DNA from: Clostridia bacterium
Lineage (GTDB): Bacteria; Bacillota; Clostridia; Christensenellales; CAG-138
Length of the DNA stretch: 64,000 nucleotides
Direction: 5' to 3'
Assembly: GCA_017538255.1 (NCBI GenBank)
Contig: JAFYJD010000025.1
Coordinates: 1-64,000 of the forward strand
The notes under the pieces are model-generated. The model had not been told where the DNA came from. It worked only from the letters and a program-made list of their open reading frames with translations, and did no database searches. The stretch's first letter is position 1. Each line of letters starts with the position of its first letter. The translations under genes were made by a program, and so were the position numbers. This document shows positions 33,671 to 41,980 of this stretch, piece after piece.

Positions 33671-34342
33671 CTATTTTTTGTTTTCAACAAAAGCTATAAG
33701 TTCTTCCATCATAATATCCATTCTTTCCCCGACCGGCATCCCCAGCCTTTTCAGCAGTTTCTTATTCTTTTGATAATCAAGCATCAACTCTTCACAAAGC
33801 TTATAGTACTCACCTTGCGCCAATGGCAAACGAATCTTTGACCAATAGGCATAATTGTTTGCCCAGAATAGTTCGTTCTCTAATTTGTTTCCGGTATGCT
33901 CATCCGGCGGAAGAAAGCGCTGCCAGTTTCCGTCCTTCGGAAACTCGATATTATGCTCTCCAAAGATTCGCTTTATCCCTCTAAGCAAATCGTTTTCCAG
34001 CAAAGCTTTCAATCCATCAAACTCTCTTCTGAACATAAGTATGTCGATATGTTCACGCATTGCGAGGGTTAACGGAAAACATTCTTTGTATTTTCTTTCA
34101 TAAAACGCAAGGCAGTCATCCAGCGATGTTATTCTTTCGAGCTGATCGAATGCCCATTTTGCACAAGCGGACGCGGCATTTACGATCGCATCAACTTCTT
34201 CCGGTCCGGGACTTATCAGAAAGAACTGTGGCGTTTTACATCCCAGTTCAAGACGCGCATCAAACGCAATGGCATTGTTAAGAAAGGTCCTTCTTGTATC
34301 AAAGTACGAAAACACGGGTATGGCGGCATAGTTATACGTCAA
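33671..34342 (-). CDS. Unknown protein, main body of a possibly frameshifted gene
   Basis: 223 residues, no recognised family. It is soluble and mostly helical, with 'NNAIAFDARLELGCKTPQFF' near the N-terminus and 'EYYKLCEELMLDYQKNKKLL' near the C-terminus. The only start is a TTG with no ribosome binding site. The preceding frame (34332-34481) has an ATG and a good AAGGTG site and overlaps this frame by 11 nt. The simplest reading is one protein of about 270 residues split by a one-base indel. The sequence is more AT-rich than its neighbours, suggesting transfer. Confidence 0.55.
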   Translation of the reverse strand: MTYNYAAIPVFSYFDTRRTFLNNAIAFDARLELGCKTPQFFLISPGPEEVDAIVNAASACAKWAFDQLERITSLDDCLAFYERKYKECFPLTLAMREHIDILMFRREFDGLKALLENDLLRGIKRIFGEHNIEFPKDGNWQRFLPPDEHTGNKLENELFWANNYAYWSKIRLPLAQGEYYKLCEELMLDYQKNKKLLKRLGMPVGERMDIMMEELIAFVENKK

Positions 34343-34481
34343 AGAATATGTGGAAATTTGTTCTCAATCCGCAAACGAGTATAACGGAATCATCCACAAG
34401 TTTTACACGCATCGCATTGCATTTTGCATAGTCATCCCCAAACACGCCAAGGACGGCATCCGATTCTTTGATAATGTTCAT
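34332..34481 (-). pseudogene. 5' fragment of the same unknown gene
   Basis: 49 codons beginning 'MNIIKESDAVLGVFGDDYAK' and ending 'NFHIFFDV' at a stop inside the next frame. The ATG has AAGGTG about 8 nt upstream. The fragment is too short to be a convincing protein by itself and reads naturally into the following frame if one base is shifted near 34335-34345. A real frameshift, programmed shift or sequence error are all possible. Confidence 0.45.
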
Positions 34482-34593
34482 ATTCTTCACCTTATCCTCT
34501 GAATTTTCATACTCGATGCATAATACCGGCAAAATGTACGGCGAACAAAAACGGCATAAACGTATAGTGATTTCCAATTAGACAGGAGCGTTA

Positions 34594-35277
34594 TCAGACT
34601 TCCCCGCCGCAAAGCGCGCTCACACGTCTGAAATAACCGAACTCATTGCCGCAGGTAGAAACTACGACATTATCGGGACCCGGGGCACAATGCGCGACGA
34701 TAGGATCACCGTTATCAAGAAATCCGACGACTATGCCGATATGATTGGATTTCGAGCCTGGATAGACATTCGCAAACGCGAGGTCGCCGAGTTTAAGTTC
34801 TCCTTTATCGATCTCTGTCGTATTGAACCATTGATTCCAAGTACCCTCGCCGATGTTCTCGTACATCCAGTCCACACTAGGGGCGATCTGAGTAAAGCAC
34901 CAACTGACGTAGCCTGAGCAATCAAGTCCGAGCGGAAGGGTCTTCCCGCTTGTGGAGTGCCCCGTGGAAACGACTGTCGCGGGCTCGCCCCATTTGGGGT
35001 TTTCTCCCTTTGCGTTGTATTTGCCGCCCCAAAAATAATGCACTCTGCCGACAAGCGAAAGCGCGTATTCAACGAGCGCCCTTTGCTGATCCGATTCGTA
35101 TTCGTTGTTTGCGACCGCTTTTTCTATCTGTTTTGCGGTGAGTTCCCGGTAACCCGAGGGGAAAATGCCAAGACTGCAAGATGTAAAACAGAGTATTATT
35201 AAAATGCCGACGGACAATGTTATACATTTCCCGACGACGGAACGCGATCTGTGTTTGCTGTTAGAGCTAATAGTCAT
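34594..35277 (-). CDS. NlpC/P60 family lipoprotein, cell-wall hydrolase-like
   Basis: 227 residues. The N-terminal signal 'ITLSVGILIILCFTSCSLG' ends in a lipobox cysteine at about residue 34. The NlpC/P60 domain has the nucleophile cysteine in 'PLGLDCSGYVSWCF' and the His in 'KSNHIGIVVGF'; a polar residue lies in 'VAHCAPGPD'. It probably cuts peptides of peptidoglycan at the cell surface. It is the third gene after deoD and carD-like, starting 1 nt after the latter, so they share a transcript. Confidence 0.88.
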   Translation of the reverse strand: MTISSNSKHRSRSVVGKCITLSVGILIILCFTSCSLGIFPSGYRELTAKQIEKAVANNEYESDQQRALVEYALSLVGRVHYFWGGKYNAKGENPKWGEPATVVSTGHSTSGKTLPLGLDCSGYVSWCFTQIAPSVDWMYENIGEGTWNQWFNTTEIDKGELKLGDLAFANVYPGSKSNHIGIVVGFLDNGDPIVAHCAPGPDNVVVSTCGNEFGYFRRVSALCGGEV

Positions 35278-35278
35278 A

Positions 35279-35746
35279 TCATTTAAATCTGGTCTCGACC
35301 TCGTCGATGCCGATATTCAGCACCGTTGCGATCTCGGTAAACAGTATGCTCTTTGCGTTTGAAAGCATCTTGCCCTCCCCGGAGGAAAGCGGGCGCATAG
35401 TATTGCGCTTGCCAAGGCACAGTATAACATCTACAATTCCCTTTGGGTCGCCCGTTTTGAGTTTATCCATATTCTCACGGTAGCGCTGGTTCCAGTTGGA
35501 ATTGCCGATGCACGGCTCCGCCGTTTTGAAGTATTCAAACAATTTTTCGCATTCTTTGGGTGTTATCGTTTTACGAAGACCTAGCGATTCGGCGGTCTCG
35601 ACGGGAAGCATTGCGGTCATCCTTGTATTATGAAGGTGGATCAAATAACAGGTCTCGATCCTGCCGAGCACCTCTGTCTTTTCTATGCTTTGGATTGTTC
35701 CGATACCGTGGAGCGGATAGCACACGGTATCACCTACTTCAAACAT
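35279..35746 (-). CDS. CarD family transcriptional regulator
   Basis: 155 residues. The N-terminal RNA-polymerase-interacting Tudor-like domain reads 'FEVGDTVCYPLHGIGTIQSI'. A helical C-terminal part follows ('WNQRYRENMDKLKTGDPKGI', 'CLGKRNTMRPLSSGEGKML'). CarD/CdnL proteins bind the RNA polymerase beta subunit and stabilise open promoter complexes. AGGAGA precedes the ATG. It lies 16 nt after deoD and 1 nt before the NlpC/P60 gene. Confidence 0.93.
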   Translation of the reverse strand: MFEVGDTVCYPLHGIGTIQSIEKTEVLGRIETCYLIHLHNTRMTAMLPVETAESLGLRKTITPKECEKLFEYFKTAEPCIGNSNWNQRYRENMDKLKTGDPKGIVDVILCLGKRNTMRPLSSGEGKMLSNAKSILFTEIATVLNIGIDEVETRFK

Positions 35747-35762
35747 CGCTTTCTCCTATCAA

Positions 35763-36476
35763 TCACTGCGCTATCTCAAGCGCGATCTTCATCATATCGT
35801 TAAAAGATACCTGGCGTTCCTCAGGAGTGCACTGCACGCCCGGATCGTAAATAAGATCGGATATCGTACAGATGCAGAGCGCGTTCTTGCCCGCTCTTGC
35901 GGCGTTTAAATAGAGACCCGCACTTTCCATCTCGACGGCAAGCACGCCCATCCTTTTCCATTTATCAAGAGCATCCTTATCATCGTCATAGAATGTATCC
36001 GCCGAGAGGATATTGCCGACCTTGTGCCTTACTCCCATCTCACGCGCCTTTTGTACGGCGGCGCTGGCAAGATCAAAACTCGCGATCGGGGCAAATGTGC
36101 CTGGAAGCGAAAACTGCGAAGCAAACGCGGAGTTTGTGCAAGCGCCCATCCCGATCACTATATCGCGCAGTTGAAGCTGCTCGCTTATCGCGCCGGCCGA
36201 GCCTATCCTGATGATGTTCTCTACGCCGAAGAAATTATAGAGTTCATATGAGTATATACCTATTGACGGGATGCCCATTCCGCTTGCCATTACGGAAACG
36301 CGCTTGCCGTTATACTCGCCCGTGTACCCCTGAACGCCGCGAACGTCGTTCACGAGCACGGGATCTTTAAGGTATGTTTCGGCAACGAAGCGCGAGCGTT
36401 TGGGATCGCCTGGCATCAACACGGTTTTCGCAAAATCTTCGGGCCTTGCCGCTATATGAGGAGTTGGATAACTCAA
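35763..36476 (-). CDS. deoD: Purine nucleoside phosphorylase, DeoD type
   Basis: 237 residues. Motifs of the hexameric bacterial PNP are 'PTPHIAARPEDFAKTVLMPG', 'ASGMGIPSIGIYSYEL', 'IIRIGSAGAI', and the nucleoside-binding 'VLAVEMESAGLY', followed by 'TISDLI' with the catalytic Asp. It splits purine (deoxy)ribonucleosides with phosphate. The start is TTG, with GAGGT about 9 nt upstream; no ATG is available. The promoter at 36510-36538 is divergent from that of rpsU. It heads the deoD / carD-like / NlpC operon. Confidence 0.94.
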   Translation of the reverse strand: MSYPTPHIAARPEDFAKTVLMPGDPKRSRFVAETYLKDPVLVNDVRGVQGYTGEYNGKRVSVMASGMGIPSIGIYSYELYNFFGVENIIRIGSAGAISEQLQLRDIVIGMGACTNSAFASQFSLPGTFAPIASFDLASAAVQKAREMGVRHKVGNILSADTFYDDDKDALDKWKRMGVLAVEMESAGLYLNAARAGKNALCICTISDLIYDPGVQCTPEERQVSFNDMMKIALEIAQ

Positions 36477-36509
36477 TGATATCTACCTCGCTTGTTAATA
36501 GTCTATTAT

Positions 36510-36538
36510 ATTATAGCACAGATTTTTGGCGTTTTCAA
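36510..36538 (-). promoter_or_regulatory. Promoter for deoD operon
   Basis: On the minus strand, TTGAAA (-35), 17-bp spacer, TATAAT (-10). Confidence 0.85.
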
Positions 36539-36591
36539 GCAATCTGATAAGCAGTATATTTTGAAAACGGGCTGTTTTTTTGATTTCGGTG

Positions 36592-36620
36592 TTGACTTTA
36601 TGGAAAGTATTGAGTATAAT
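36592..36620 (+). promoter_or_regulatory. Promoter for rpsU
   Basis: TTGACT (-35), 17-bp spacer, TATAAT (-10). The leader to the ATG at 36696 is about 68 nt and ends with a GGGGGG ribosome binding site. Confidence 0.85.
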
Positions 36621-36695
36621 AACTATCTGCACGGCTTAAAATCTTTTGGCCGTCCTAAAATCAACCATTCCCGCACGAGAGGGGGGAAACTGTAA

Positions 36696-36866
36696 ATGGA
36701 AATTCGTGTTGGCGAAAACGAGTCTTTGGAAAGCGCAATCAAGCGTTGGAAGCGTAAATGCGCTCGTTCCGGTATCCTTGCCGATGCAAGAAAACGCGAA
36801 CACTATGAGAAGCCCAGCGTAAAGCGTAAGAAGAAGGCTGAGGCTGCAAGGAAGCGCAAGTATTGA
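36696..36866 (+). CDS. rpsU: 30S ribosomal protein S21
   Basis: 56 residues: starts '[20 protein letters not shown]' and continues '[20 protein letters not shown]', then a Lys/Arg-rich tail. These are the conserved bS21 features (the WKRKC..SGIL block and the basic C-terminus). It is a small-subunit protein at the mRNA exit platform, near the anti-Shine-Dalgarno end of 16S rRNA. It is monocistronic, between its own promoter and a terminator. Confidence 0.96.
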   Translation: MEIRVGENESLESAIKRWKRKCARSGILADARKREHYEKPSVKRKKKAEAARKRKY

Positions 36867-36882
36867 TCAATACTATACATTT

Positions 36883-36909
36883 GGGACGGATTTGCCGTCC
36901 CTTTCCTTA
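36883..36909 (+). terminator. Terminator of rpsU
   Basis: Stem GGGACGG / CCGTCCC with a short loop, then TTTCCTT. Confidence 0.75.
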
Positions 36910-36929
36910 TAGCAATCAACGGTTTGCTC

Positions 36930-36958
36930 TTTAAAAACTCGCAAAACTGTGTTATAAT
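36930..36958 (+). promoter_or_regulatory. Promoter for yicC-gmk-rpoZ-priA
   Basis: TTTAAA (-35, 4 of 6), 17-bp spacer, TATAAT (-10), 34 nt before the yicC ATG. Confidence 0.6.
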
Positions 36959-36992
36959 GATTACCGCTGAATAAATCTTCGGAGGCTTTTTG

Positions 36993-37871
36993 ATGATCCG
37001 CAGTATGACAGGATTCGGTCACGCCGCGCTTAACGCCGACGGCAGAGAACTGACGCTTGAGTTAAAATCCGTAAACCACAGGTTCCTTGACATATCTTTT
37101 CGTATGCCCCGCTCCTTTGCGTTTTTGGAGGATGCGCTGCGCGGCGAGATTGCCGCGCTTATCTCAAGGGGGCATATCGACGTCTATGCATACTACTCCA
37201 ATAAACGCAGCGATTCCAAATCCATAGTGGTCGACAAGGCGCTTCTTAACGCGTATCTCGATGCTTCAAAGGCCCTGAACGATGAGTTCGGGTTCAGCGA
37301 GGATTGGACCGTTTCAAAAGTATTCCGTCTTTCCGATGTGATATCGGTTGAGGAAGCGGATGAAGATCGCGATGCGCTCAAAGAACTCGCGCTTTCGGCA
37401 GTACGCGCCGCCGCGGCCGAACTTATAAATATGCGCGCAAGCGAAGGCGAACGCATCGGCGAAGACCTGAAGGCTCGGATCGCCGTGCTTGAAACGATAC
37501 GAGAAAATATCTCCGAACGGGCGCTTATGGTCGTTGACGAATACCGCGCAAAACTCAACGCGAGGATCGAAAACCTGCTTTCGGAAGTCGAGATCGATCG
37601 CGCCCGCCTTGCGACTGAGATCGCTTTGTTTGCTGACAAAGCCAATATAGACGAAGAACTTGTGCGCTTGAAGAGCCACTTCACCGCCGTTCTCGATCTT
37701 CTGTCGTACAGCGAGCCCGTCGGACGAAAACTCGATTTTCTTGTTCAGGAAATGAACCGTGAGTTCAACACAATAGGCTCCAAAGCAAACGATAAGGCAA
37801 TCAGCGCGCTTGTTATCGACGGCAAGGCCGAAATAGAAAAACTGCGTGAGCAGGTGCAGAATCTTGAATGA
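36993..37871 (+). CDS. yicC: YicC family endoribonuclease
   Basis: 292 residues. The start 'MIRSMTGFGHA' and the following 'LELKSVNHRFLDISFRMPR' are the family signature. The C-terminal end 'GRKLDFLVQEMNREFNTIGS' and 'DKAISALVIDGKAEIEKLRE' matches the DUF1732 block with its conserved acidic residues. YicC proteins are metal-dependent endoribonucleases that act on structured RNA. The ATG at 36993 has GGAGG 7 nt upstream; the adjacent TTG is rejected. gmk starts 24 nt later. Confidence 0.95.
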   Translation: MIRSMTGFGHAALNADGRELTLELKSVNHRFLDISFRMPRSFAFLEDALRGEIAALISRGHIDVYAYYSNKRSDSKSIVVDKALLNAYLDASKALNDEFGFSEDWTVSKVFRLSDVISVEEADEDRDALKELALSAVRAAAAELINMRASEGERIGEDLKARIAVLETIRENISERALMVVDEYRAKLNARIENLLSEVEIDRARLATEIALFADKANIDEELVRLKSHFTAVLDLLSYSEPVGRKLDFLVQEMNREFNTIGSKANDKAISALVIDGKAEIEKLREQVQNLE

Positions 37872-37895
37872 TTAAACTCTGTCAGGAGGTAAAAT

Positions 37896-38531
37896 ATGAG
37901 CATGGATATCCCCTGCCGCAAAGGCCGCCTTATAGTGCTTTCGGGTCCTTCCGGCGTTGGGAAAGGCACTATCGGTTCAAGACTTATAGCGGAAAGTAAC
38001 GACCTTTGCTTCTCAGTTTCCGCGACCACGCGCCCTATGCGCGAAGGCGAGGTTGATGGCGTAAACTACTACTTCAAGACCATTGACGAGTTTCAGAGAA
38101 TGATCGACAATGGTGAGTTTCTTGAGTATATGAACGTTTTTGGCCGCAACTACTACGGAACTCCGCGCGCGTTTGTTGAAGAAAAACTCAACAGCGGTAT
38201 AAGCGTGCTTCTTGATATCGATGTAAACGGCGCGATGGTCGTCAAAGATAACTATCCCGAAGCCGTGATGATTTTCATCGCTCCCCCGTCCCTTGCGGAA
38301 CTCCACCGCCGCCTTGTCGGCCGCGGGACCGATACGCCCGAAGCGATCGAGCGTCGATTCGGCGAAGCAAAGAGCGAACTTGCTCTGCTTCATAAATACG
38401 ACTATGTTGTCGTAAACGACGATCTCGAACTTGCAGTGCAGGATGTGTTCGGCATTCTGAGGACGACGGCGCTTTCCGATCCCGTCAGGATGCAGGAGCT
38501 GTTTGAACTGCTTAATTCCGAACCCGTATAA
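37896..38531 (+). CDS. gmk: Guanylate kinase
   Basis: 211 residues. The P-loop is 'VLSGPSGVGKGTIGSRL', the GMP-binding 'SVSATTRPMREGEVDGVNYY', then 'EYMNVFGRNYYGTP' and 'VLLDIDVNGAMVV', with lid residues 'RRLVGRGTDTPEAIERR'. It phosphorylates GMP to GDP. AGGAGGT precedes the ATG. The small remA (DUF370) gene often found between yicC and gmk in Firmicutes is absent here. Confidence 0.96.
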   Translation: MSMDIPCRKGRLIVLSGPSGVGKGTIGSRLIAESNDLCFSVSATTRPMREGEVDGVNYYFKTIDEFQRMIDNGEFLEYMNVFGRNYYGTPRAFVEEKLNSGISVLLDIDVNGAMVVKDNYPEAVMIFIAPPSLAELHRRLVGRGTDTPEAIERRFGEAKSELALLHKYDYVVVNDDLELAVQDVFGILRTTALSDPVRMQELFELLNSEPV

Positions 38532-38552
38532 TCACCCTTGGAGGATATGAAT

Positions 38553-38771
38553 ATGAACCGTCAAATGAACCACCCCCCCGTATTTGAACTTGAAAAGAAG
38601 GCCGGCTGCCGCTATATGCTCGTAACTTCCGTTGCTAAGCGTGCAAGGCAGATCATCGCAAAGGATGCGGAGTCCGATATCAAGCCCGTTACACGCGCGA
38701 TCGAAGAAATGTATAACGACGAACTCGAGCTCAAATACCCTTCCGAGTACTTCCAGACTTCCGAAAAATAA
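38553..38771 (+). CDS. rpoZ: RNA polymerase omega subunit
   Basis: 72 residues. The family block is 'CRYMLVTSVAKRARQIIAKD', followed by 'KPVTRAIEEMYNDELEL'. It helps assemble the beta' subunit. The ATG at 38553 is chosen because GGAGG at 38540-38544 lies 8 nt before it; the ATG at 38547 is too close. It lies between gmk and priA, the normal Firmicute order. Confidence 0.93.
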   Translation: MNRQMNHPPVFELEKKAGCRYMLVTSVAKRARQIIAKDAESDIKPVTRAIEEMYNDELELKYPSEYFQTSEK

Positions 38772-38819
38772 GCCCTGCGGCTTATCATACGCCAAATCAA
38801 TACAGAACGGAGCCTTGTT

Positions 38820-41075
38820 ATGATCGCCAAAGTGATTATCGATATCGCAAACACGAATGTAGACAGGCTCTATTCTTATTGTATTCCGGACGGTATGCCG
38901 ATATCCCCCGGTCAGCGCGTGCTCGTCCCATTTGGGCGCGGCAACAAACCTACCGAGGGATTTGTCATTCTGTTGACCGAGGATGCTGATGTGGGTATCG
39001 AACTTAAAAGCGTAATCAGGCCGCTTGAAAACTATACCGTTCTTTTGGATGAGCAGCTCGCGCTTGCCTCGTGGATAAGCCGCGCCTACCGATGCACAAA
39101 AGCGGACGCGCTTCGCATTATGATACCGGCAAAACTCCGCGGCGCTCGCGTCAAGGAAAAGACTGTGCGCACGATCCGTCTTGATCCAAATGCGGACGTC
39201 GACGCGTTTATGACAACTCTCTGCAAAAAAGACGGTACTCCGAAGGCTCCAAAGCAGGTCGAAGTACTCGACCTTGTTAAAAACTGTGGCTTGGAGTTGA
39301 CGCGCGCCGATATAAACTCTATCATACCGGGCGCCGCATCAGCGTTGAACGCGCTTGTAAAAAAGAGCATACTGATAGAAACTGACCGCGAAACATACCG
39401 CGATCCGTTCCTCGGCAGAAAGATAAAACGCACCGCGCCCTTTGAACTTCTCGACGATCAAAGAGCCGCGCTTGATAAGATCAACTCCGCACCTTCGGGA
39501 AGTGTGCTGCTTCTTCACGGCGTAACGGGCAGTGGAAAGACCGAGGTCTATATGCAGGCGATCTCGAGCGCGCTTTCTATAGGCGGCGGAGCGATAGTGC
39601 TTGTTCCCGAAATATCGCTTACACCGCAGACGACTGACCGATTCCGCGGCAGATTCGGTGATACCGTGGCGGTGCTTCACAGCCATTTGAGCGACGGCGA
39701 ACGCTTTGACGAATGGCGGCGCATCCGCTTTTCCCGCGCACGAGTAGTTGTCGGCGCACGCTCGGCAGTGTTCGCGCCGATCGAGGGTCTTAAACTCATA
39801 ATAATCGACGAGGAGCACGAGCCAAGTTATCAGTCTGAGATAACGCCTAAATACTCCGCCGTGGAGGTCGCCAAACGGCGCGCTGCAATAACGGGAGCAA
39901 GGCTCTTACTCGGCAGCGCTACACCGTCATTGACCAGTTATTACCGCGCAAAACGCAAGCAATATACGCTTTTGGAGATGCCGAACAGAATAAACGGCGT
40001 TCCAATGCCTCGGGTGGACGTTGTGGATATGCGCACCGAGTTTCTTGCAGGCAACAACAGCATATTTTCAAAAGCGCTTTCAGACGCCGTTACCTCCTGC
40101 GTTGAACGCGGCGAACAGGCGATACTCTTTTTAAACAGACGCGGTTATTCATCGCACGCCGAATGCCGTGCCTGCGGATTCGTGTTCACCTGCCGAAACT
40201 GCGACGTTGCGCTGACATACCACAAATATGACAACACGCTGCGTTGCCACTACTGCGGAGAGGTACTTCCTATGCCCCGCCTCTGCCCTGAATGCGGGAG
40301 CGAGTTTATAAAATACATGGGCATCGGCACCCAACAGGTCGAAGAGCAGTTAAAAGGCATACTTCCGAATGTCAAAACTCTCCGTATGGACACCGACACT
40401 ACAAGCGGCAAGAATGCGCATAGAGATCTGCTTGACGCGTTCACGCGAGGCGAAGCGGATGTACTAATAGGCACGCAGATGGTCGCAAAAGGCCTTGATA
40501 TCCCAAACGTAACGCTCGTTGGAGTCGTATTCGCGGATTCAACGCTGTTTCATTCCGATTACCGAAGCAGCGAGCGCACCTTTCAGCTGCTTACACAGGT
40601 CGCGGGCAGAGCGGGGCGTGCCGAAAAAGAAGGCCGCGTTATCATCCAGACCAACGCGCCCGAGCACCGCGCGATCGCGCTTTGCACCAAGCACGATTAT
40701 ATAGGGTTTTACAATATCGAGATCGGCGACCGTATGCATACCCTATTCCCGCCGTTTTCGTTCTTTGTTCGCTCGATGTTCGTTTCGCGCTCCGAAAGCG
40801 CCGCCTCAAAATCGGCCGAACGCTTTGCCGAGACCGTCAGCGAGAGACTTTTAGCCGCGCTCTCCCCCATCGGTGCGGAGAAAGAACTCTTGCTGATAAT
40901 GAACGGCGCCGCTCCGATAAAGCGTCGGGATGGTGAATATCGATACGCGGTTATAATCAAACTTTTACGAAGCGTACACTCCTCAATGGCGCTTGATATC
41001 ATATTCAGCGCCGCCGACGAAATCGACAGCGAATGCTATCGGGGTACCGAGGTCAACCCGCAGGATATGCTTTGA
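38820..41075 (+). CDS. priA: Primosomal protein N' (replication restart helicase PriA)
   Basis: 751 residues. The N-terminal 3'-DNA-binding domain starts 'IAKVIIDIANTNVDRLYSYC'. Helicase motifs are Walker A 'LLHGVTGSGKTEVYMQ' and DEEH 'LIIIDEEHEPSYQSE'. The zinc-binding cysteines run from 'CRACGFVFTCRNCDVALTY' through 'LRCHYCGEVLPMPRLCPECG'. Motif V/VI is 'GTQMVAKGLDIPNVTLVG' and 'LTQVAGRAGRAEKEGRV'. It reloads the replisome at stalled forks. GGAG precedes the ATG. It is the last gene of the yicC operon. Confidence 0.96.
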   Translation: MIAKVIIDIANTNVDRLYSYCIPDGMPISPGQRVLVPFGRGNKPTEGFVILLTEDADVGIELKSVIRPLENYTVLLDEQLALASWISRAYRCTKADALRIMIPAKLRGARVKEKTVRTIRLDPNADVDAFMTTLCKKDGTPKAPKQVEVLDLVKNCGLELTRADINSIIPGAASALNALVKKSILIETDRETYRDPFLGRKIKRTAPFELLDDQRAALDKINSAPSGSVLLLHGVTGSGKTEVYMQAISSALSIGGGAIVLVPEISLTPQTTDRFRGRFGDTVAVLHSHLSDGERFDEWRRIRFSRARVVVGARSAVFAPIEGLKLIIIDEEHEPSYQSEITPKYSAVEVAKRRAAITGARLLLGSATPSLTSYYRAKRKQYTLLEMPNRINGVPMPRVDVVDMRTEFLAGNNSIFSKALSDAVTSCVERGEQAILFLNRRGYSSHAECRACGFVFTCRNCDVALTYHKYDNTLRCHYCGEVLPMPRLCPECGSEFIKYMGIGTQQVEEQLKGILPNVKTLRMDTDTTSGKNAHRDLLDAFTRGEADVLIGTQMVAKGLDIPNVTLVGVVFADSTLFHSDYRSSERTFQLLTQVAGRAGRAEKEGRVIIQTNAPEHRAIALCTKHDYIGFYNIEIGDRMHTLFPPFSFFVRSMFVSRSESAASKSAERFAETVSERLLAALSPIGAEKELLLIMNGAAPIKRRDGEYRYAVIIKLLRSVHSSMALDIIFSAADEIDSECYRGTEVNPQDML

Positions 41076-41105
41076 TAATATATTGCTTATTTGATGCAAA
41101 TAATG

Positions 41106-41135
41106 TTGACTTTCACCCTTGTTATGTTATAAAAT
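41106..41135 (+). promoter_or_regulatory. Promoter for the rubrerythrin gene
   Basis: TTGACT (-35), with TAAAAT (-10) at 18-bp or TATAAA at 16-bp spacing. Confidence 0.7.
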
Positions 41136-41161
41136 TATCTTGTATAAATCCCAATGTGCAA

Positions 41162-41177
41162 CCACAATATGTTGTGG
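41162..41177 (+). promoter_or_regulatory. Palindrome in the rubrerythrin leader
   Basis: A perfect inverted repeat, CCACAA-tatg-TTGTGG, lies 27 nt after the -10 region and 34 nt before the ATG. It could be an operator or an RNA stem. It does not look like a PerR box. Confidence 0.4.
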
Positions 41178-41211
41178 CAGGCGCAAATCTAAATTATTGG
41201 AGGAAAAAACA

Positions 41212-41754
41212 ATGAAAAAATTCGTATGTTCCGTATGCGGCTATGTCTATGAAGGCAACAATCCCCCCGCAGAATGCCCCCAGTGCCATGCTCCCGCGTC
41301 CAAGTTCACCGAGCAGAGCGGCGAACTCTCCTGGGCTGCAGAACATGTAGTCGGCGTAGCCGAGGGCGCACCCGAGGATATCATCAACGATCTTCGCATG
41401 AACTTCCAGGGCGAATGCACCGAAGTCGGTATGTACCTTGCTATGGCTCGCGTTGCTCACCGCGAGGGCTATCCCGAGATCGGTCTGTACTGGGAGAAGG
41501 CTGCCTATGAAGAAGCCGGGCATGCTGCCAAGTTTGCGGAACTCCTCGGCGAAGTCGTTACCCCCTGCACCAAGAAGAACCTTGAGATGCGTGTTGAGGC
41601 CGAGAACGGTGCAACCGCAGGCAAAGTTGACCTTGCAAAGCGCGCAAAGGCGCTGAACCTCGACGCTATCCATGACACCGTTCACGAGATGGCTCGCGAC
41701 GAAGCCCGCCACGGCAAGGCATTTAAGGGTCTTCTTGACAGGTACTTCAACTAA
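41212..41754 (+). CDS. Reverse rubrerythrin (N-terminal rubredoxin domain)
   Basis: 180 residues. The order is reversed from classical rubrerythrin: the rubredoxin-type iron site comes first ('[15 protein letters not shown]', 'ECPQCHAP'), then the four-helix diiron domain with its ligand motifs '[11 protein letters not shown]', '[10 protein letters not shown]', '[10 protein letters not shown]' and '[12 protein letters not shown]'. Such proteins reduce hydrogen peroxide and oxygen in clostridia. GGAGG lies about 7 nt before the ATG. Strongly biased codons suggest high expression. It has its own promoter and leader palindrome. Confidence 0.94.
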   Translation: MKKFVCSVCGYVYEGNNPPAECPQCHAPASKFTEQSGELSWAAEHVVGVAEGAPEDIINDLRMNFQGECTEVGMYLAMARVAHREGYPEIGLYWEKAAYEEAGHAAKFAELLGEVVTPCTKKNLEMRVEAENGATAGKVDLAKRAKALNLDAIHDTVHEMARDEARHGKAFKGLLDRYFN

Positions 41755-41786
41755 TAGTTCTCACAAGAGTCAACGATTGATTCTTA

Positions 41787-41830
41787 CGGCATTGGTGCTG
41801 GCTGCCTCATTTGGTTCAGCGCCAATGCCG
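41787..41830 (+). terminator. Long hairpin after rubrerythrin
   Basis: A 14-bp imperfect stem, CGGCATTGGTGCTG / CAGCGCCAATGCCG, with a 16-nt loop. Only CTTCTATG follows, so it may be an mRNA 3' stabiliser as much as a terminator. Confidence 0.5.
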
Positions 41831-41980
41831 CTTCTATGATGGACACATCGTCCTTATTCTCTTGACCGCAAAGAATCGCTCTGAAGCGTTTTAAAGCAAG
41901 GTGTTTGAGTATCTGCTCAGAAGTTTTTGCAAATATATGGCAATGCATTGGATTTGATGTGTGGTTTTATGAGGTGTATT

